A stretch of 64,000 bases of DNA from Muscardinus avellanarius. Its lineage: Eukaryota; Chordata; Mammalia; Rodentia; Gliridae. How positions within the stretch are numbered: the stretch's first letter is position 1; each line of letters starts with the position of its first letter. Shown one piece after another: positions 11,635-22,566 of the stretch. Where the stretch lies: assembly GCA_963383645.1 (NCBI GenBank), contig OY726558.1:178217134-178281133 (forward strand). The letters are read 5' to 3'. A program made the position numbers and the translations under genes. The notes beneath the pieces were generated by a model. That model was not told the origin of the DNA. It was given only the letters and a program-made list of their open reading frames with translations, and searched no databases.

Positions 11635-12010
11635 TGAGGAGGTAGAAGGGAAATAGGCAGATAGGGAAAAGGCCTTGGTAGAAAAAAAAGTTAATTTCCT
11701 GAGTTTCCTGAGGGGCGACAAATGCCTGAAACTCCAAAGGCTCAGAGATAAGAAGATCAAAGCTTCACAAAGCCATCCTGAGTTTCCTAATCAACAAACC
11801 CACCCAGCAAGTCTGGCATTCCTGAAAGGAGACCCTTCAAAGAACTTGCAAATGTCCTATGCAAATTCTCCTTGGAGTCACCACAACCACAAACGGACTT
11901 GCTAGTGGTCAGGCATCAGCCAGTCAGATGGCAAAAGTGGGTCACTTTCCCACTCGGGACCCCCTCCCCTTTTGGGGAGCTGTTCTCTCCCTCGCAGGTC
12001 ATGTTGGCCC

Positions 12011-12450
12011 TGAGAGAAGGCAGAGTGCATCTGAGGGCACGTGGCTGAGGGCACGTGGCTCGGGCGACTCTCAAGTAGTGACCTGAAGGCCTCTGCTGGA
12101 CATCATGGCTGACCAGGCCCCTAGGGGTGACCTATACCTCTTTTCTGGCAGATCGCGTGGACTCTGGGAGAAAGTAGTTTGCAACTGATGGGCACTTGGC
12201 TCGGGCGACACTCGGGTAGTGACCCTGAAGGCAGCTACTGGACCCTGGAGTTCCGACAGCCCCTATGGGGTGTTCGGCCACTTTTCTCTATTCCCTTCTG
12301 GCAGATCGTGCGGACTCCGGAAGAAAGCAGCCTGTACCTGAAGGCAATTGGCTTGGGCTACTCTCGAGTATTGTCCTGAAGGCAGCTGCTGGACCCAGAG
12401 TTCCAGACCCTTTGGGGGTTTTCAGCCACCCTTGCCCCATTCCCTGCCGC
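12011..12450 (+). repeat. Three tandem ~154-bp units within the LTR U3
   Basis: Units begin near 12011, 12166 and 12319. Each carries a gagaaag-like start, a 'cacgtggctcgggcgactctc'-type block (shown in pieces: tggctcggg, then agtagtgacc), 'ctgaaggc', and a 'ctggcagatcg' block near the end of the first two. The third unit is cut short by the polyadenylation region. Confidence 0.75.
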
Positions 12451-12454
12451 TTCC

Positions 12455-12460
12455 AATAAA
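12455..12460 (+). promoter_or_regulatory. LTR polyadenylation signal AATAAA
   Basis: AATAAA within cttccaataaacctttta, followed by a T-rich/GT-containing stretch and the end of the LTR 95 bases later. Confidence 0.75.
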
Positions 12461-12602
12461 CCTTTTACTCCCCTTCCTGAGGTCTGCGGGTGTCATTCTT
12501 CGCTCTCCGTAGACAAGAACTCGCCGGGGTTTTCTCGCAAGAAACCCCCGTTTCACTTTGATGAGAAGAAACTTTTTAGTTTGATGTTATCCCACTTGTT
12601 TA

Positions 12603-13310
12603 ACAATTCCATTCACTATAACCTCAAAACCAATAAAATACCTAGGAATAAACCTAAACCAAGATGTAAAAGACCTCTACAACAAAAAGTATAAAACATT
12701 AAAGAAAGAAATAGAAGAAGACCTTGGAAGATGGAAAGATCTCCCATGCTCATGGATAGGCAGAATAAATATCATCAAAATGGCCATTCTGCCAAAACTG
12801 ATCTATAGGTTCAATGCAATTTTCATTAAAATACCAGTGACATTCTTCAGAGGCCTAGAAAAATCAATCATGAACTTCATATGGAGAAGGAAAAGACCTA
12901 GAATAGCCAAAGCAATTCTCAATAACAAGAAACACGCAGTAGGCATTACAATCCCAGACTTCAAACTATACTATAGAGCAATAGTAGTAAAAACAGCATG
13001 GTACTGGCACAAAAACAGCTATACTGACCAGTGGATTAGAATAGAAGATATAGAAACAAACCCACACATCTTTAGTCAATTAAACTTTGACAAAGGGGCC
13101 AAACACATACGCTGGAGAAAAGACAGCCTTTTCAACAAGTGGTGCTGGGAGAACTGGCTAACCATTTATAAAAAGATGAATCTAAACCCCTATATCTCAC
13201 CTAACACAGGAATCAACTCAAGATGGATCAAAGACTTAGAAATTAGACCTGAGACTGTGAAGTTAGTAGAGGAGAACATAAGTTCAACACTACAACATAT
13301 TGGCACAGGC
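12603..13310 (+). pseudogene. L1 ORF2 internal fragment (inverted part), open frame
   Basis: This is the upstream part of the same L1, inverted by twin priming. It encodes the ORF2 stretch downstream of the reverse transcriptase core: residues such as [14 protein letters not shown], then [32 protein letters not shown] and [21 protein letters not shown], all typical of L1 ORF2. The frame is open from before the methionine at 12780 to the target duplication; the last 17 or so codons to 13361 are flanking DNA. With no RT core, endonuclease or C-terminus attached it cannot act. Lack of stops suggests it is not very old. Confidence 0.92.
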
Positions 13311-13325
13311 TGTATAATTTCTTTT

Positions 13326-14077
13326 AAAGAAAGAAGAAACCATGTATTTAAAGAAGAATAAATCACATATCTTCTTCTGTTCCAATCTTCTTGTTTTTCC
13401 CCACTGTAACTTCATAATCTAGAAGTAAATATAAAATTGACCATGGAGACATGGAGAGAATACCAGTATTTTCTTTACTGAGATCTGTTTCTAATAGTAC
13501 TGGGTGCTATGTGTATCTGATTTCCTGTAAGCCTGATACTGTGTTGAGTTCTTCCATCCTTGCACATTTATGCAGGACACGATTTTATACAAGATAACAT
13601 GTATGATTTTACACCTTCACCACAATTAGGCTAGCATTTCCTTCATGAAAAAAATTCTAGAGTTTATAAACAATCTATTCTAATACAAAAACAGGTAGTG
13701 TTTGTAATGGCTTAACAGTCACATCACTGTTCTAAATTCTGGTGTTATAATTTATCGAATAAACACTATTTCCCAAAAGTGTAAATTATATTTAACAGGT
13801 GTGTACTTACATCATATAATTGTTTTATGTTTATTTAATTTGATTAATTTCCTTTGATATACTATCTATCATAAAATATGTACTCATAAAATACTGTTTT
13901 GTGACTTAAGAGGCATTAGTGAATTAAACTATATGAACAAATAACTATTTTCTATACACTTCCCTTTGAAAGCAACAGAAGAGATTTATTTTCTTTTGAC
14001 CATCCCTATTAAATTTGTTCTTAAAATTTGATATCCTGTCATTTATTCTTTGATAGTAAAGATCAAAATCAAAATCT
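13326..14077. other. Unrecognised AT-rich DNA
   Basis: No gene or clear repeat. The part around 13500-13630 has weak MIR/L2-like character, too diverged to call. Confidence 0.4.
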
Positions 14078-14085
14078 CACCATTA

Positions 14086-14298
14086 AAACCCAGGCCTGTA
14101 ATTTCAGTACCTGGGACATTCAGACCCGAGAATTACATGTTCTAAGCCAGCTTCCACAACTTAATAGGGCTTTCAACAACTTAGCCAGACCCTGTTTCCA
14201 ATAAAAATAAAAAGGGCTAGAGTGTAGCTCTGAGGTAGAATGCCACAGGGTTCAATTCCCAGCACCACAATAAAAACATAAATAGTAAATAAATAACC
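14086..14298 (+). repeat. B1-dID SINE (older, diverged)
   Basis: The element lacks the first few bases and ends in caattcccagcaccacaa plus an A-rich tail. Its flanks share caccattaaa (14078-14087 and 14299-14308). Confidence 0.85.
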
Positions 14299-14309
14299 CA
14301 CCATTAAAG

Positions 14310-14976
14310 TCCTGAAAACACATGAATAGATGCTGGTTTCCTGCATTTTTGCTCACTTTATACACTTCATAAAACTAATTGGTATAAATATATCTTCCCA
14401 GTAAAATGATGATAGAAAATGCTTTTCACACAGAAACTAAATGCTAGTATCTTAGGAAGAGATAATGAAATACATCCTGTATTAATAACCATCAATCCAA
14501 ATTTGTGAAGGAAATTGCAAAAGAAAGAAACCATATTTCACTCTCTAAAAATACAACTGACTTGCATTTTTGTAGGTTTCTTATGCTTCTAGTTTGTTAC
14601 TGATATTTTCAAGTTTGTTTTCAATTACAGCAATTATTAACATCAGGGAATTGACTTAAAATTTGGTTCATCTCAAAAGGATTATATAAAATTCCTTAAT
14701 ATTTATTTCATGAAGTAAGAAGAATTAAAGAATACCAGGAAACAGCACGGTGCTGTTGAAAGAAAGACAGCACCCTGGGAACACAGATTTCTGCAAAACA
14801 TGATCATGGGTTAGCTAGATCTAATTAAAATGAACCTTTGAATACAAGTTAACTCAGCCTCAGAAGAACAGCATGCCCTATATAGACATAGTTATAACTA
14901 TATAGACATAGTTACAAAATTTGGAAAGAAAAATAAGAATGTGTAACTGAAAAAAAAATACCAGGAAATCTTTAAG
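14310..14976. other. Unrecognised AT-rich DNA
   Basis: No gene or known repeat. A 17-base unit containing tatagacatagttat is tandemly doubled at 14879-14915. Confidence 0.4.
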
Positions 14977-14989
14977 AAAATGAATAGTA

Positions 14990-15203
14990 GCCGGGCATGG
15001 TGGTGCACACTTTAATTCCAGAATTCCAGAGGTGGAGACAAGAGGACCCTGGTTCACAGACAGCCTCAGCTACTTAGTGAGGCCTCTTGGAATTCAGTGA
15101 GAACCTGTTCCAAAAATAAAGAATACAAAATTAGGGTTGGGGGCATAGTTCAGAGGTAGAATGCCCCTGAGTTTCATCTCCAGTACCACACACACAAAAA
15201 AAG
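14990..15203 (+). repeat. B1-dID SINE (older subfamily)
   Basis: It starts gccgggcatggtggtgca and ends ctccagtaccaca with an A-rich tail. The 12-bp direct repeat aaatgaatagta flanks it on both sides. Confidence 0.92.
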
Positions 15204-15215
15204 GAAATGAATAGT

Positions 15216-16584
15216 AATTTGACTAGTTCAAACTACATTTCAGATATGTTGAAATTAGGTAGTGATTTGTATTTAGGCTCCTAAAATGCTCATAAATTGT
15301 TTGAAATTACTTATAAATTGAAGATGTATATTCATTAGAGAATGCTGGAAACTGGCATCTGGTTAAAGGGTCACAGTGCTGTAGCAAACCCCATATAATT
15401 CTCATTCTATAGAATATCTGCACCCAAAAGTTAAATATTTATTTTGCATGGGAGAAAAAGCCAATACTCCTATCAGCATTATAGCTTACTAAAATAAATT
15501 AATTTCCTTGGAAGGCTTTGTCCTGAGAGGAGAACGGAAGGTTCATCTTGCAGTGACATGCTCATCCTTCTTGTTGGTACAGCCCACTTGAAAGCTTTTC
15601 AATTTTTATGGCTATTCCCAAACCATTGCAAAGAATACATCAGATGCCTTTTATAAGTCATCCCAAACAAGACCACTGACAAGAAATATTATTCACGAAT
15701 CATGTGAAAAATGACTATATTTATGCATTTTCCAACAAAATAAACAACAATAATATTCTTTCTTTGTATAATCTCTTTGTCTATCATATCCAAACATAGA
15801 CTGGCTATTATTTCAATGATATTATCAAGAAGACTATTTCAGAAATAGATGTAACATCAATATTATCAGCACTGTTCTCTGCTATACTGTATGTTTCATT
15901 TTGTTTTGACTGTAGACAAAATAAAATATATTAATATGGCATTTAATGATTAGGAAAAACTATACTTTTAAAATTGTGAAAAACTCTTTGGAATATCCAA
16001 TGTTTTTTTATAAAATTTCACTCACTAAGTTTTTTATAAGTGGTTAGAAAACACCATGTATTATTTCTATTGAGATAAAAAGCAAAAATGTTACATGTAA
16101 TTAGAGAAATTTTTTTCCTTTAACTATGTTAAGAATAAAATATATAATAGAAGAGCTATTGAATTTCACTTCTTTGTTACAAAATATTTAGTGAAGCATA
16201 TAACTTTCTGATATGAAAAAGTATTAAAATTGTATAATACATATTATCAAATTATGTTGAAAATAGAAAAATATAATAAAAACATTATGTCCTATGGCAA
16301 AACTACATGTTTGTCCTAGAATATTCTGTTTTGTTCTGTTGTGTTTTTTGTTTGTTGAGTCAGTTCCATTAATCTATAAATCTAGACTTTGATGTAATAG
16401 CAATTATGATAACTTAATGATGTCTGGCTACTAGGAAGCATTAGCCCTCCAGTCTTATATTGCTTTTTAATATTATGTACATTCCAATGCTTTTGTATTA
16501 AATCGTATAGAATAATTTCTTTAATTGTATGAAAAAAATTTTGTTAGTATTTTGACATAACTTGCACTGAGCTATGGATTATGT
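15216..16584. other. Unrecognised AT-rich DNA
   Basis: No gene or repeat recognised. The part near 15480-15700 is less AT-biased and complex, possibly unique conserved non-coding DNA. Confidence 0.4.
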
Positions 16585-16690
16585 TAGGGAAAATTAACAT
16601 CTTTACAAGGTTGATTCTTCCTATTCATAAATATGCTTCTTATTTAGATCTTATGTTTATTTATTTCATTAACATATATTATCAGAACAC
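16585..16690 (-). mobile_element. Very old L1 fragment, antisense
   Basis: The wording 'tttacaaggttgattcttcc' and 'tattcataaatatg' resembles the antisense of the L1 ORF2 region that encodes the 'GRINII'-type stretch. It is short and weak. Confidence 0.35.
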
Positions 16691-16754
16691 ATACATTACA
16701 CACAATTTGTAATTATACTTTTATAAAATATGTTTATAAAAAAGTTACTGCTTT

Positions 16755-16956
16755 GCCGGGCATGGTGGCGCACGCTTGTATTCCCCGCGTTTGGGAGGCT
16801 GAGACAGGAGGATGGGGCAGGTTTGCAGCCAGCCTCAGCTGGCTTAAGAGACCCTGTTTCCAAATAAAAATGTAAAATAGGTCTGAGAGTGTAGCCCCGA
16901 GGTAGAAGGCCCCTGGGTTCCATCCCCGGTACTACCACCAAAAAAAAAAAAAAAAA
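16755..16956 (+). repeat. B1-dID SINE with mixed old/young features
   Basis: The element has the shortened centre (cagctggcttaagagaccc) of the younger subfamily but the older 3' half (ggcccctgggttccatcccc). A poly-A tail of about 19 bases follows. The 14-bp duplication aaagttactgcttt (16741-16754 and 16957-16970) is perfect, so it is a fairly recent, complete insertion. Confidence 0.93.
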
Positions 16957-17169
16957 AAAGTTACTGCTTTATTTGCCTGAATTTTTTTTAGTTAGATTTG
17001 CAATAAAACATTTATGAAAAATAGTACTGGGATCACTGCCCCATCAGGCAAACTTTTCTTCTTACTCCCTTTTGTCACACTGGTTTTTAACTTTTTTTGT
17101 TACATATTAAGTCATATTGTGGATTATATCATCACTTTAGAGGAAGCTAGAATTTTTAAATCTATAAAA

Positions 17170-17354
17170 AAGCACTCAAACATTCTACCTCTAAGCTATA
17201 CCCCCAGCCCTATTTTTTTATTTTTTTATTTTGAAACATGTTCTCACTAAGTTGCTGAGAGCCTCCCTAAGTACCTGAGGTTGGCCAAAATCTTGCCATC
17301 CTCCTGTCTCACCCTCCCCAGTACTAGGATTACAAGTGTGTGTCACCACGCCCG
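17170..17354 (-). repeat. B1-dID SINE, antisense, 3' end worn
   Basis: It runs from cattctacctctaagc to tcaccacgcccgga. The outermost 3' ID end and tail are missing or degraded. Confidence 0.82.
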
Positions 17355-18407
17355 GATTATAGCGAGTAAATTTATTAAGTGATGACGGACGACAGCAAAA
17401 TTTGATGAATAGACTTTAAAACTGATTTTCTTTTATGTTTGAAGAGTAAACTTTCCTAAATAATTTAAAAGTAAAATTACATATTAACATTTGGTTAAGA
17501 GTATATATTGGGCTTCCTTTAGTAAATAGTAATATTCAATGCTGCTTTTAGGTCTTACACACCATCACTCATTTTATATTTTTCCCGTGACCTCCTGAAC
17601 CTGGCAATGGTGGTTGACTAGTCATGAAAGAAGATGTTTTTACTTGGCAGGGTCCCAGAATCTCCTCCACAGACAGTATACATTTGTTGACTTGTATCTA
17701 ATACTCTTCTTTACCTTTTAATTTTCAATGTAACTCTTATTTAGCAAAAATAAAGGTTTTAGCATTTCAAAATTTGATTATCTTATTTTTCAATATAACA
17801 GTTTACCTTTCTTTAGAATGCAAAAAATAGAGGGTAAATCCATTGTTTAAACAAACTTTCTGTCATATTGAACTGTGACTTAAACCAGAGATAGATAAAA
17901 TACACTTCTTCAATTTCTTACTTGAGAAATGAAAATTATATTATATATAAACATATTTAAATTTATTTCTTCTTAAAGCTCTAATATTCAGTCTAGAAAT
18001 GAGTCTTATACAATTTCTTAAATGAAATATAGCTGTAAAGTTTTATAACTGTAAATTACAAGGCTTTCCATTAAAAGGAAATTGTATTCAAAGTTTTAAA
18101 ACTAAGAATTAAAGAGTTATAATATTGCATAAGATTATATAACATATAATACCAAGATAATTGGATTTTAATATAAAATTCACTTAATGCTTCTAGGTAA
18201 ATTAAACCTCTTAGGAAATTGAATATTTAATAGCCTTTTCTTTAAAGATGACTATATATTTTATTTCTGTTGTAATAATGAATTTAATATAGAGCAAAAT
18301 GGTTAGGAAGCTTGGCATTTAATTTGTGCAGACACTCAGATATAGCACAAATGATAAAGTCTATTCTGTGTTTCTCTCTTTTGCTCTGTCTCTCTCCAAT
18401 ATGTGTG

Positions 18408-18442
<35 letters not shown>

Positions 18443-18480
18443 GTCTTGTTGTGCTATAAATATATACTTATTTCTACATC
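17355..18480. other. Unrecognised AT-rich DNA with a (CA)n tract
   Basis: Nothing recognised except a dinucleotide CA repeat at 18410-18440. Confidence 0.45.
18410..18440. repeat. (CA)n microsatellite
   Basis: About fifteen uninterrupted CA units. Confidence 0.95.
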
Positions 18481-18500
18481 TGAAGGTATATTTTAACATC

Positions 18501-18696
18501 GTTTTTTTTTTTATGTTACTGGGGTTCCTGGAAGCCCTTCTACCTCCGGGCTACACTCCCAGACCTATATTTTAAATATTTTTTTATGTGGAAACAGGGT
18601 CTCTTAAAGCCAACGTGGCTGCCTTCAAACTTGCACGATACTCCTGTCTCTGCCTCCCAAGTGCGGGCATTACAAGGGTGAGCCACCACACCCGGT
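18501..18696 (-). repeat. B1-dID SINE (younger subfamily), antisense
   Basis: Poly-T at 18502-18512, then ttactggggttcctgg, the shortened centre, and an end at caccacacccggt. Confidence 0.92.
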
Positions 18697-18719
18697 CTAA
18701 CATAGTTATTAAGAAATTT

Positions 18720-18965
18720 AAAAAATATAAGGTGACCTAACTGAAGGGGATGGGAAGAGAGAAATTTCCTAATGTACATTATGTACATACACAATCATAT
18801 CAAAGTCAATCACTAAGCCAAACATGAGGAGGAGGGAGTGGGGAGGGAATGGGGTGGGAACTGGGGAAATGCTAATGAGTGATGTGTGCATGTATGCCTC
18901 CACCATCTTGTACTCCATTAAGATGTAAGACTACAATGTACCTATACATTTTTTTAAAAAATATT
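18720..18965 (+). mobile_element. L1 3' UTR end, sense, 5'-truncated
   Basis: The G-rich tract 'gaggaggagggagtgggga' is followed by ggaatggggtggg and the end 'tgtgtgcatgtatgcctcc', closing with an A/T-rich tail near 18950. The order matches the L1 3' ends at 63800-63970 and, in antisense, 23640-23790. Confidence 0.75.
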
Positions 18966-19204
18966 ACAAGGAAATACATGCTAATAGAGAGAAAGCTTTT
19001 TGAAAAGGTTGTGTTTTCCCAATGCAATGTAAAATAAATGACATTGACATTACAGATATGTATAAAATACTACTTAGTATGTTTCCAGTTGTGATTATAT
19101 GATTGCTAATTAAATATAAAATTTTTCATCATAAATATGAGAAACAATTACATCAATCTATACAAAACTCTTTAATTCCTCCTTAGGGAAAAAGTCACCT
19201 ATGC

Positions 19205-19421
19205 TTTTTTTTTTTTTTTTTTTTTTTTTTTTTGGTGGTACGGTGGTACTGGGGTTCCTGGAAGCCCTTCTACCTCCGGGCTACACTCCAGATCTATTTT
19301 TGTATTTTTATTTGGAAACAGGATCTCTTATGCCAGTGCTGCTGGCTTCGAACCTGCACGATCCTCCTCTCTCAGCCTCCCAAGCACGGGGATTACAAGC
19401 GTGTGCCACCACGTCCGGCTC
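19205..19421 (-). repeat. B1-dID SINE (younger subfamily), antisense, long poly-A
   Basis: About 29 consecutive T (19205-19233) precede ggtactggggttcctgg, with the younger shortened centre (ttatgccagtgctgctggc). The end is ccaccacgtccggct. The long pure tail points to a recent insertion. Confidence 0.93.
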
Positions 19422-19607
19422 CTATATTCTTTTTTTAACCAGTGATATAAGTTATAAAAACAAAATTCAGATACAGTAAAATATATTTTAACTGTATATA
19501 GAATATAAACATTTATTTAATTCAAGCCACCTAACTTTCTAAGGCATAAGTTTCAGTAAAAATAGCAATTAACTTTAAGAAGTGAGAAAAAATTTATTTA
19601 GAAACAA

Positions 19608-19809
19608 GCTGGGCGTGGTGGTTTACACTTCTAATCCCAGCATTTGGGAGGCTGAGACCAGAGAATTGCGGTTGGGAGACAGTCTCAGCTACTTAGTGAG
19701 GCCCTCCGCAACTTAGTGAGACCCTGTTTCCAAATAAGAAATAAAATTGAGCTGGGGATTTAACTCTGAGATAAAATGCCTCTGGGTTCAATTCCCAGTG
19801 CCACAAAAA
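19608..19809 (+). repeat. B1-dID SINE (older subfamily)
   Basis: Starts gctgggcgtggtggttta, keeps the full central segment with two gtgag-containing copies, and ends gttcaattcccagtgccac. Confidence 0.9.
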
Positions 19810-20660
19810 TATGTATAATTTAAATTACAAATTGGTTAACTAATTTTATTTTTTGTAATTCTCTCCTGTTCTAGCAGATCATAGATCTTTCTCAGCTTTT
19901 TTTTTTATGCATCCTAAAATTTCAAGGTTGCTTATTGCCTAATAGCCCAAAGAGGTTTTGTCCAAAAACAAGTAAAATTGTATTTACAAGGTTTATGATT
20001 GCTCTTATGCTACTCTGTCTCACTGGCACATATTTTATTGAACAAAATTTAATAACCCATTTTCTTAACTGGGAAACGATAATTTCAATTTTGATTATTA
20101 CTGCGAAGTCTTGGTATATGCAACCAATGAATAACCAGATTAAAATGATAGGAAGGCATATTTTTTCGTTGATTAATTTGTTTGGTTATTCTCATTTTTA
20201 TTACCACCTTTAGTCAAAATGTATGTATATTTTCATGAAGGCAGTGTAAGCTACACACTGCCAAGAAGTTTTAAGATACACGCAAACTTCAGATACACCT
20301 TCCGGCATTGTTTCCTTCTATATACATGTTGCTTGATGATTTTTCAGTTGTCAAGAAACTGCATATAATGTGGTGAGTTGTTTTTAAACTCTTGGCCTCA
20401 GTATTTTGAAGACCCAAACACTAAATTATTTAAACCAACATTTTTAGGTTTAGTCATTTCCAATTTTCAAGTCTGGCTTCAGTTGGAATGAGATTCAAGT
20501 TGCTTCATGTTCTCCTCTGTTTTACATACAGGCTGTGTACTTCTCAAAGAGATAGGAAAGACTAAGTGAAACAAAACTAAAAGCAAGGAATCAAAACATC
20601 TTAAAGACTACCCTAAAATAAATAATAGCAAAATGAAAATATGAACAAATACTGATTATT
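19810..20660. other. Unrecognised AT-rich DNA
   Basis: No repeat or gene recognised. A 92-codon open frame at 19935-20213 has no recognisable domain and ordinary AT-rich composition, so I treat it as chance. Confidence 0.45.
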
Positions 20661-20667
20661 ACTTATT

Positions 20668-20852
20668 TATTTTTGTGGCACTAGGGATTGAACCCAGGGA
20701 CATTCTACCCCTAAGCTACATTCCCCGGGCTTATTTTGTTCTTTATTTGAAACAAGGTCTCACTAGGTTGTGGAGGTTGTCTGCAAAACTGTGATCCTCC
20801 TGTCTCAGCTTCCCTAGTTCTGGGATGACAAGCATAGGCCACTATGCCCCAC
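20668..20852 (-). repeat. B1-dID SINE (older), antisense
   Basis: Runs from ggcactagggattgaaccc to ggccactatgcccc; part of the central segment is missing. Confidence 0.85.
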
Positions 20853-21780
20853 TTCAAATAGGCCTATTAAAACAAAATGTTTTGTATTTCTAAACATTTG
20901 AGTACAAGAAACAGAATCATGTGTAAGTTGTGAGCAGAAAGAATATGTTTCTTTCAAATAAAAAACGTTTGATTATTACTAAAGTTTTCTCTCATTGAGG
21001 AAGACTTCCATACCAAAGAGCGCAGAGGAGCGATTTGACTTGTAAAACATTTTAAGAACAGATGTTACCAGATACTTAGTCATTGAAAAACAAAATAAGA
21101 TTCTACTGAACATTTGATACGGATCAGATTATGCTTGTTGAGTTGAATTTGCATTTTAAAATTCAAGCAGCAAAAACAAATTTGATTAATCCTAAGAAAA
21201 CTTGTGATTTTAATAGCTGTCACAGATGAATCTAATAATTTAATTGATTAGACAATAATAGCCTGCAAATATATGTACAATTATATATTAGGCAGTCCCT
21301 TCATCTAAGAGTCATATAAAATGTTATCTAAATGATATCAGTTGGCTTTTTTTAACACTCTCTAAGAAAAAAATTAGTTCAGAAAAAATAGAATGGTGGA
21401 ATAATTATAAGGTCCATAAAACTAGTTTTTGCTGGACATCTGAACGAAGAAATAAATAACTCCTCCCACATGGGTGCTCAATGAGAGCTCTAGAGAAAAT
21501 TTCTATTTTACAAGTTTAGTCATCATGTTAAAACCTTGACTTCTCAAATCTGAAATTATGTATATGGCTTTAAAAACCCAAATGCATAATGGATGATCAG
21601 AGTTCTATTTTGAAAATAAAAGACACCACTTTTACTATATGAATATAAATATATTATTTGATAACTAATTTCAGTAAACTTATATTGATAACCTAAGCAA
21701 TTTTTCCTATAAGTTCTACTGACAAACAGAGCTCTTAGATATTGTTTAAACATTGTTTATAACTTGACATATTGATATAA
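20853..21780. other. Unrecognised AT-rich DNA
   Basis: No gene or repeat recognised. Confidence 0.4.
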
Positions 21781-21785
21781 AGTTT

Positions 21786-22002
21786 AGCTGGCTGTGATGG
21801 TGCATGCTTGTAATCCTAGCATTTGGGAGGCTGAGACAGGAGGATCACTGTTCTAGGACAGCCTCAGCTACTTAGTGAGGCCCTTTGCAACTCAGTGAGA
21901 CCCTGTTTCAAAATAAAGAATACAAGAAGTGCTGGTGGTATATCTCAGAGGTAGAATGCCCCGGGGTTCCATACCCAGAACCACACACACAAAAAAAAAA
22001 TG
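21786..22002 (+). repeat. B1-dID SINE (older subfamily)
   Basis: Starts gctggctgtgatggtgca, ends ccagaaccacacacac plus an A-run. Confidence 0.9.
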
Positions 22003-22088
22003 TTAAAAAAAAAACTTTAAAGCACTATCAATTACATTCTACACAGTTGAAGGAAAAGTACATAGAAGACTGGATATACATGTTAGCA

Positions 22089-22089
<1 letters not shown>

Positions 22090-22134
<45 letters not shown>
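22090..22134. repeat. (TA)n microsatellite
   Basis: About 21 TA units in a row. Confidence 0.95.
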
Positions 22135-22138
<4 letters not shown>

Positions 22139-22218
22139 ACTGTTAAAACTTAACATGTAATGTTTCTTCTAATTATACTTCACAAATATTAACAATGTAG
22201 TTTTGCTTTATCTGAGAG

Positions 22219-22219
22219 G

Positions 22220-22254
<35 letters not shown>

Positions 22255-22335
22255 TGTGTGTTACTAGAGATGGAACCCAGGGATATTCTACCTCTGAGCT
22301 AAACCCCCAGGTCTATTTTTTTTGGTCTTTTTATT
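22219..22335 (-). repeat. Truncated B1-dID SINE, antisense, with T-run and (TG)n tail
   Basis: T-run at 22220-22241 then (TG)n to 22260, followed by the 3' ID half (ttactagagatggaaccc). The element breaks off at 22335, where a (TTTA)n/(TTAC)n tract and a second SINE begin. Confidence 0.8.
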
Positions 22336-22378
22336 ATTTATTTATTTATTTATTTATTTACTTACTTACTTACTTACT
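22336..22378. repeat. (TTTA)n-(CTTA)n microsatellite
   Basis: Two phases of tetranucleotide repeat between two antisense SINEs, likely the expanded tail of the second. Confidence 0.88.
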
Positions 22379-22566
22379 GTTGTGGTTCTGCGGGTGGAAC
22401 CCTGGGTATTCTACCGTTGAGCTACACCCCTAGTCCTATTTTTTCATCTTTTTATTTTTTGAAACAGGGTTTCACCGAGTTGAGAATGCCCTTGCTAAGT
22501 ACCTGAGGCTGTCCACAAGCAGTGATGCTCTGGTCTCTACCTCCGGAATACTGGGATTACGCCCAG
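22379..22566 (-). repeat. B1-dID SINE (older), antisense
   Basis: Starts gttgtggttctgcgggtgg in antisense order and ends at ctgggattacgcccagc with a deletion in the 7SL-like head. It seems to have inserted into the neighbouring SINE at 22219-22335. Confidence 0.82.

Larger units (their letters stand above)
11635..12555 (+). mobile_element. Solo LTR of a class I (ERV1, gammaretrovirus-like) endogenous retrovirus
   Basis: The 921-bp segment begins TGAGGAGG and ends CCGTTTCA, is GC-rich against an AT-rich background, and is flanked by the 4-bp duplication cttt, the usual size for gammaretrovirus-like elements. AATAAA lies at 12455-12460, about 95 bases before the end, as in an R-U5 region. The U3 part holds three diverged tandem units of about 154 bases. 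No gag, pol or env sequence remains, so the provirus was lost by recombination between its LTRs. It sits inside an older L1. Confidence 0.85.
10609..13310 (-). mobile_element. 5'-truncated L1 with twin-priming inversion, interrupted by an LTR
   Basis: The poly-T at the left edge puts the element on the minus strand. From the left come the L1 3' UTR (G-rich on the minus strand; C-rich at 10660-10705), the ORF2 C-terminus in antisense to 11634, then the inserted LTR (11635-12555), then ORF2 again to about 12602. From about 12603 to 13310 ORF2 runs in the opposite, plus direction. An inverted upstream part joined to a normal 3' part is the hallmark of twin priming. A perfect 15-bp target duplication flanks the whole, so the inversion happened during insertion. 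Confidence 0.93.

Noticed and set aside
11675..12459. GC-rich overlapping open frames (64-76 codons) as a CpG-island gene
   Set aside because: They lie wholly in a solo LTR with TG...CA ends, polyadenylation signal and 4-bp duplications. The frames overlap one another and have no domain.
12780..13361. A 193-codon plus-strand frame as a host gene
   Set aside because: The residues are typical L1 ORF2. The segment is the inverted arm of an L1, and its last codons are flanking DNA beyond the target duplication.
19935..20213. 92-codon frame with hydrophobic stretches as a small membrane protein
   Set aside because: No family resemblance, AT-rich composition, and frames of this length are expected by chance in 64 kb.
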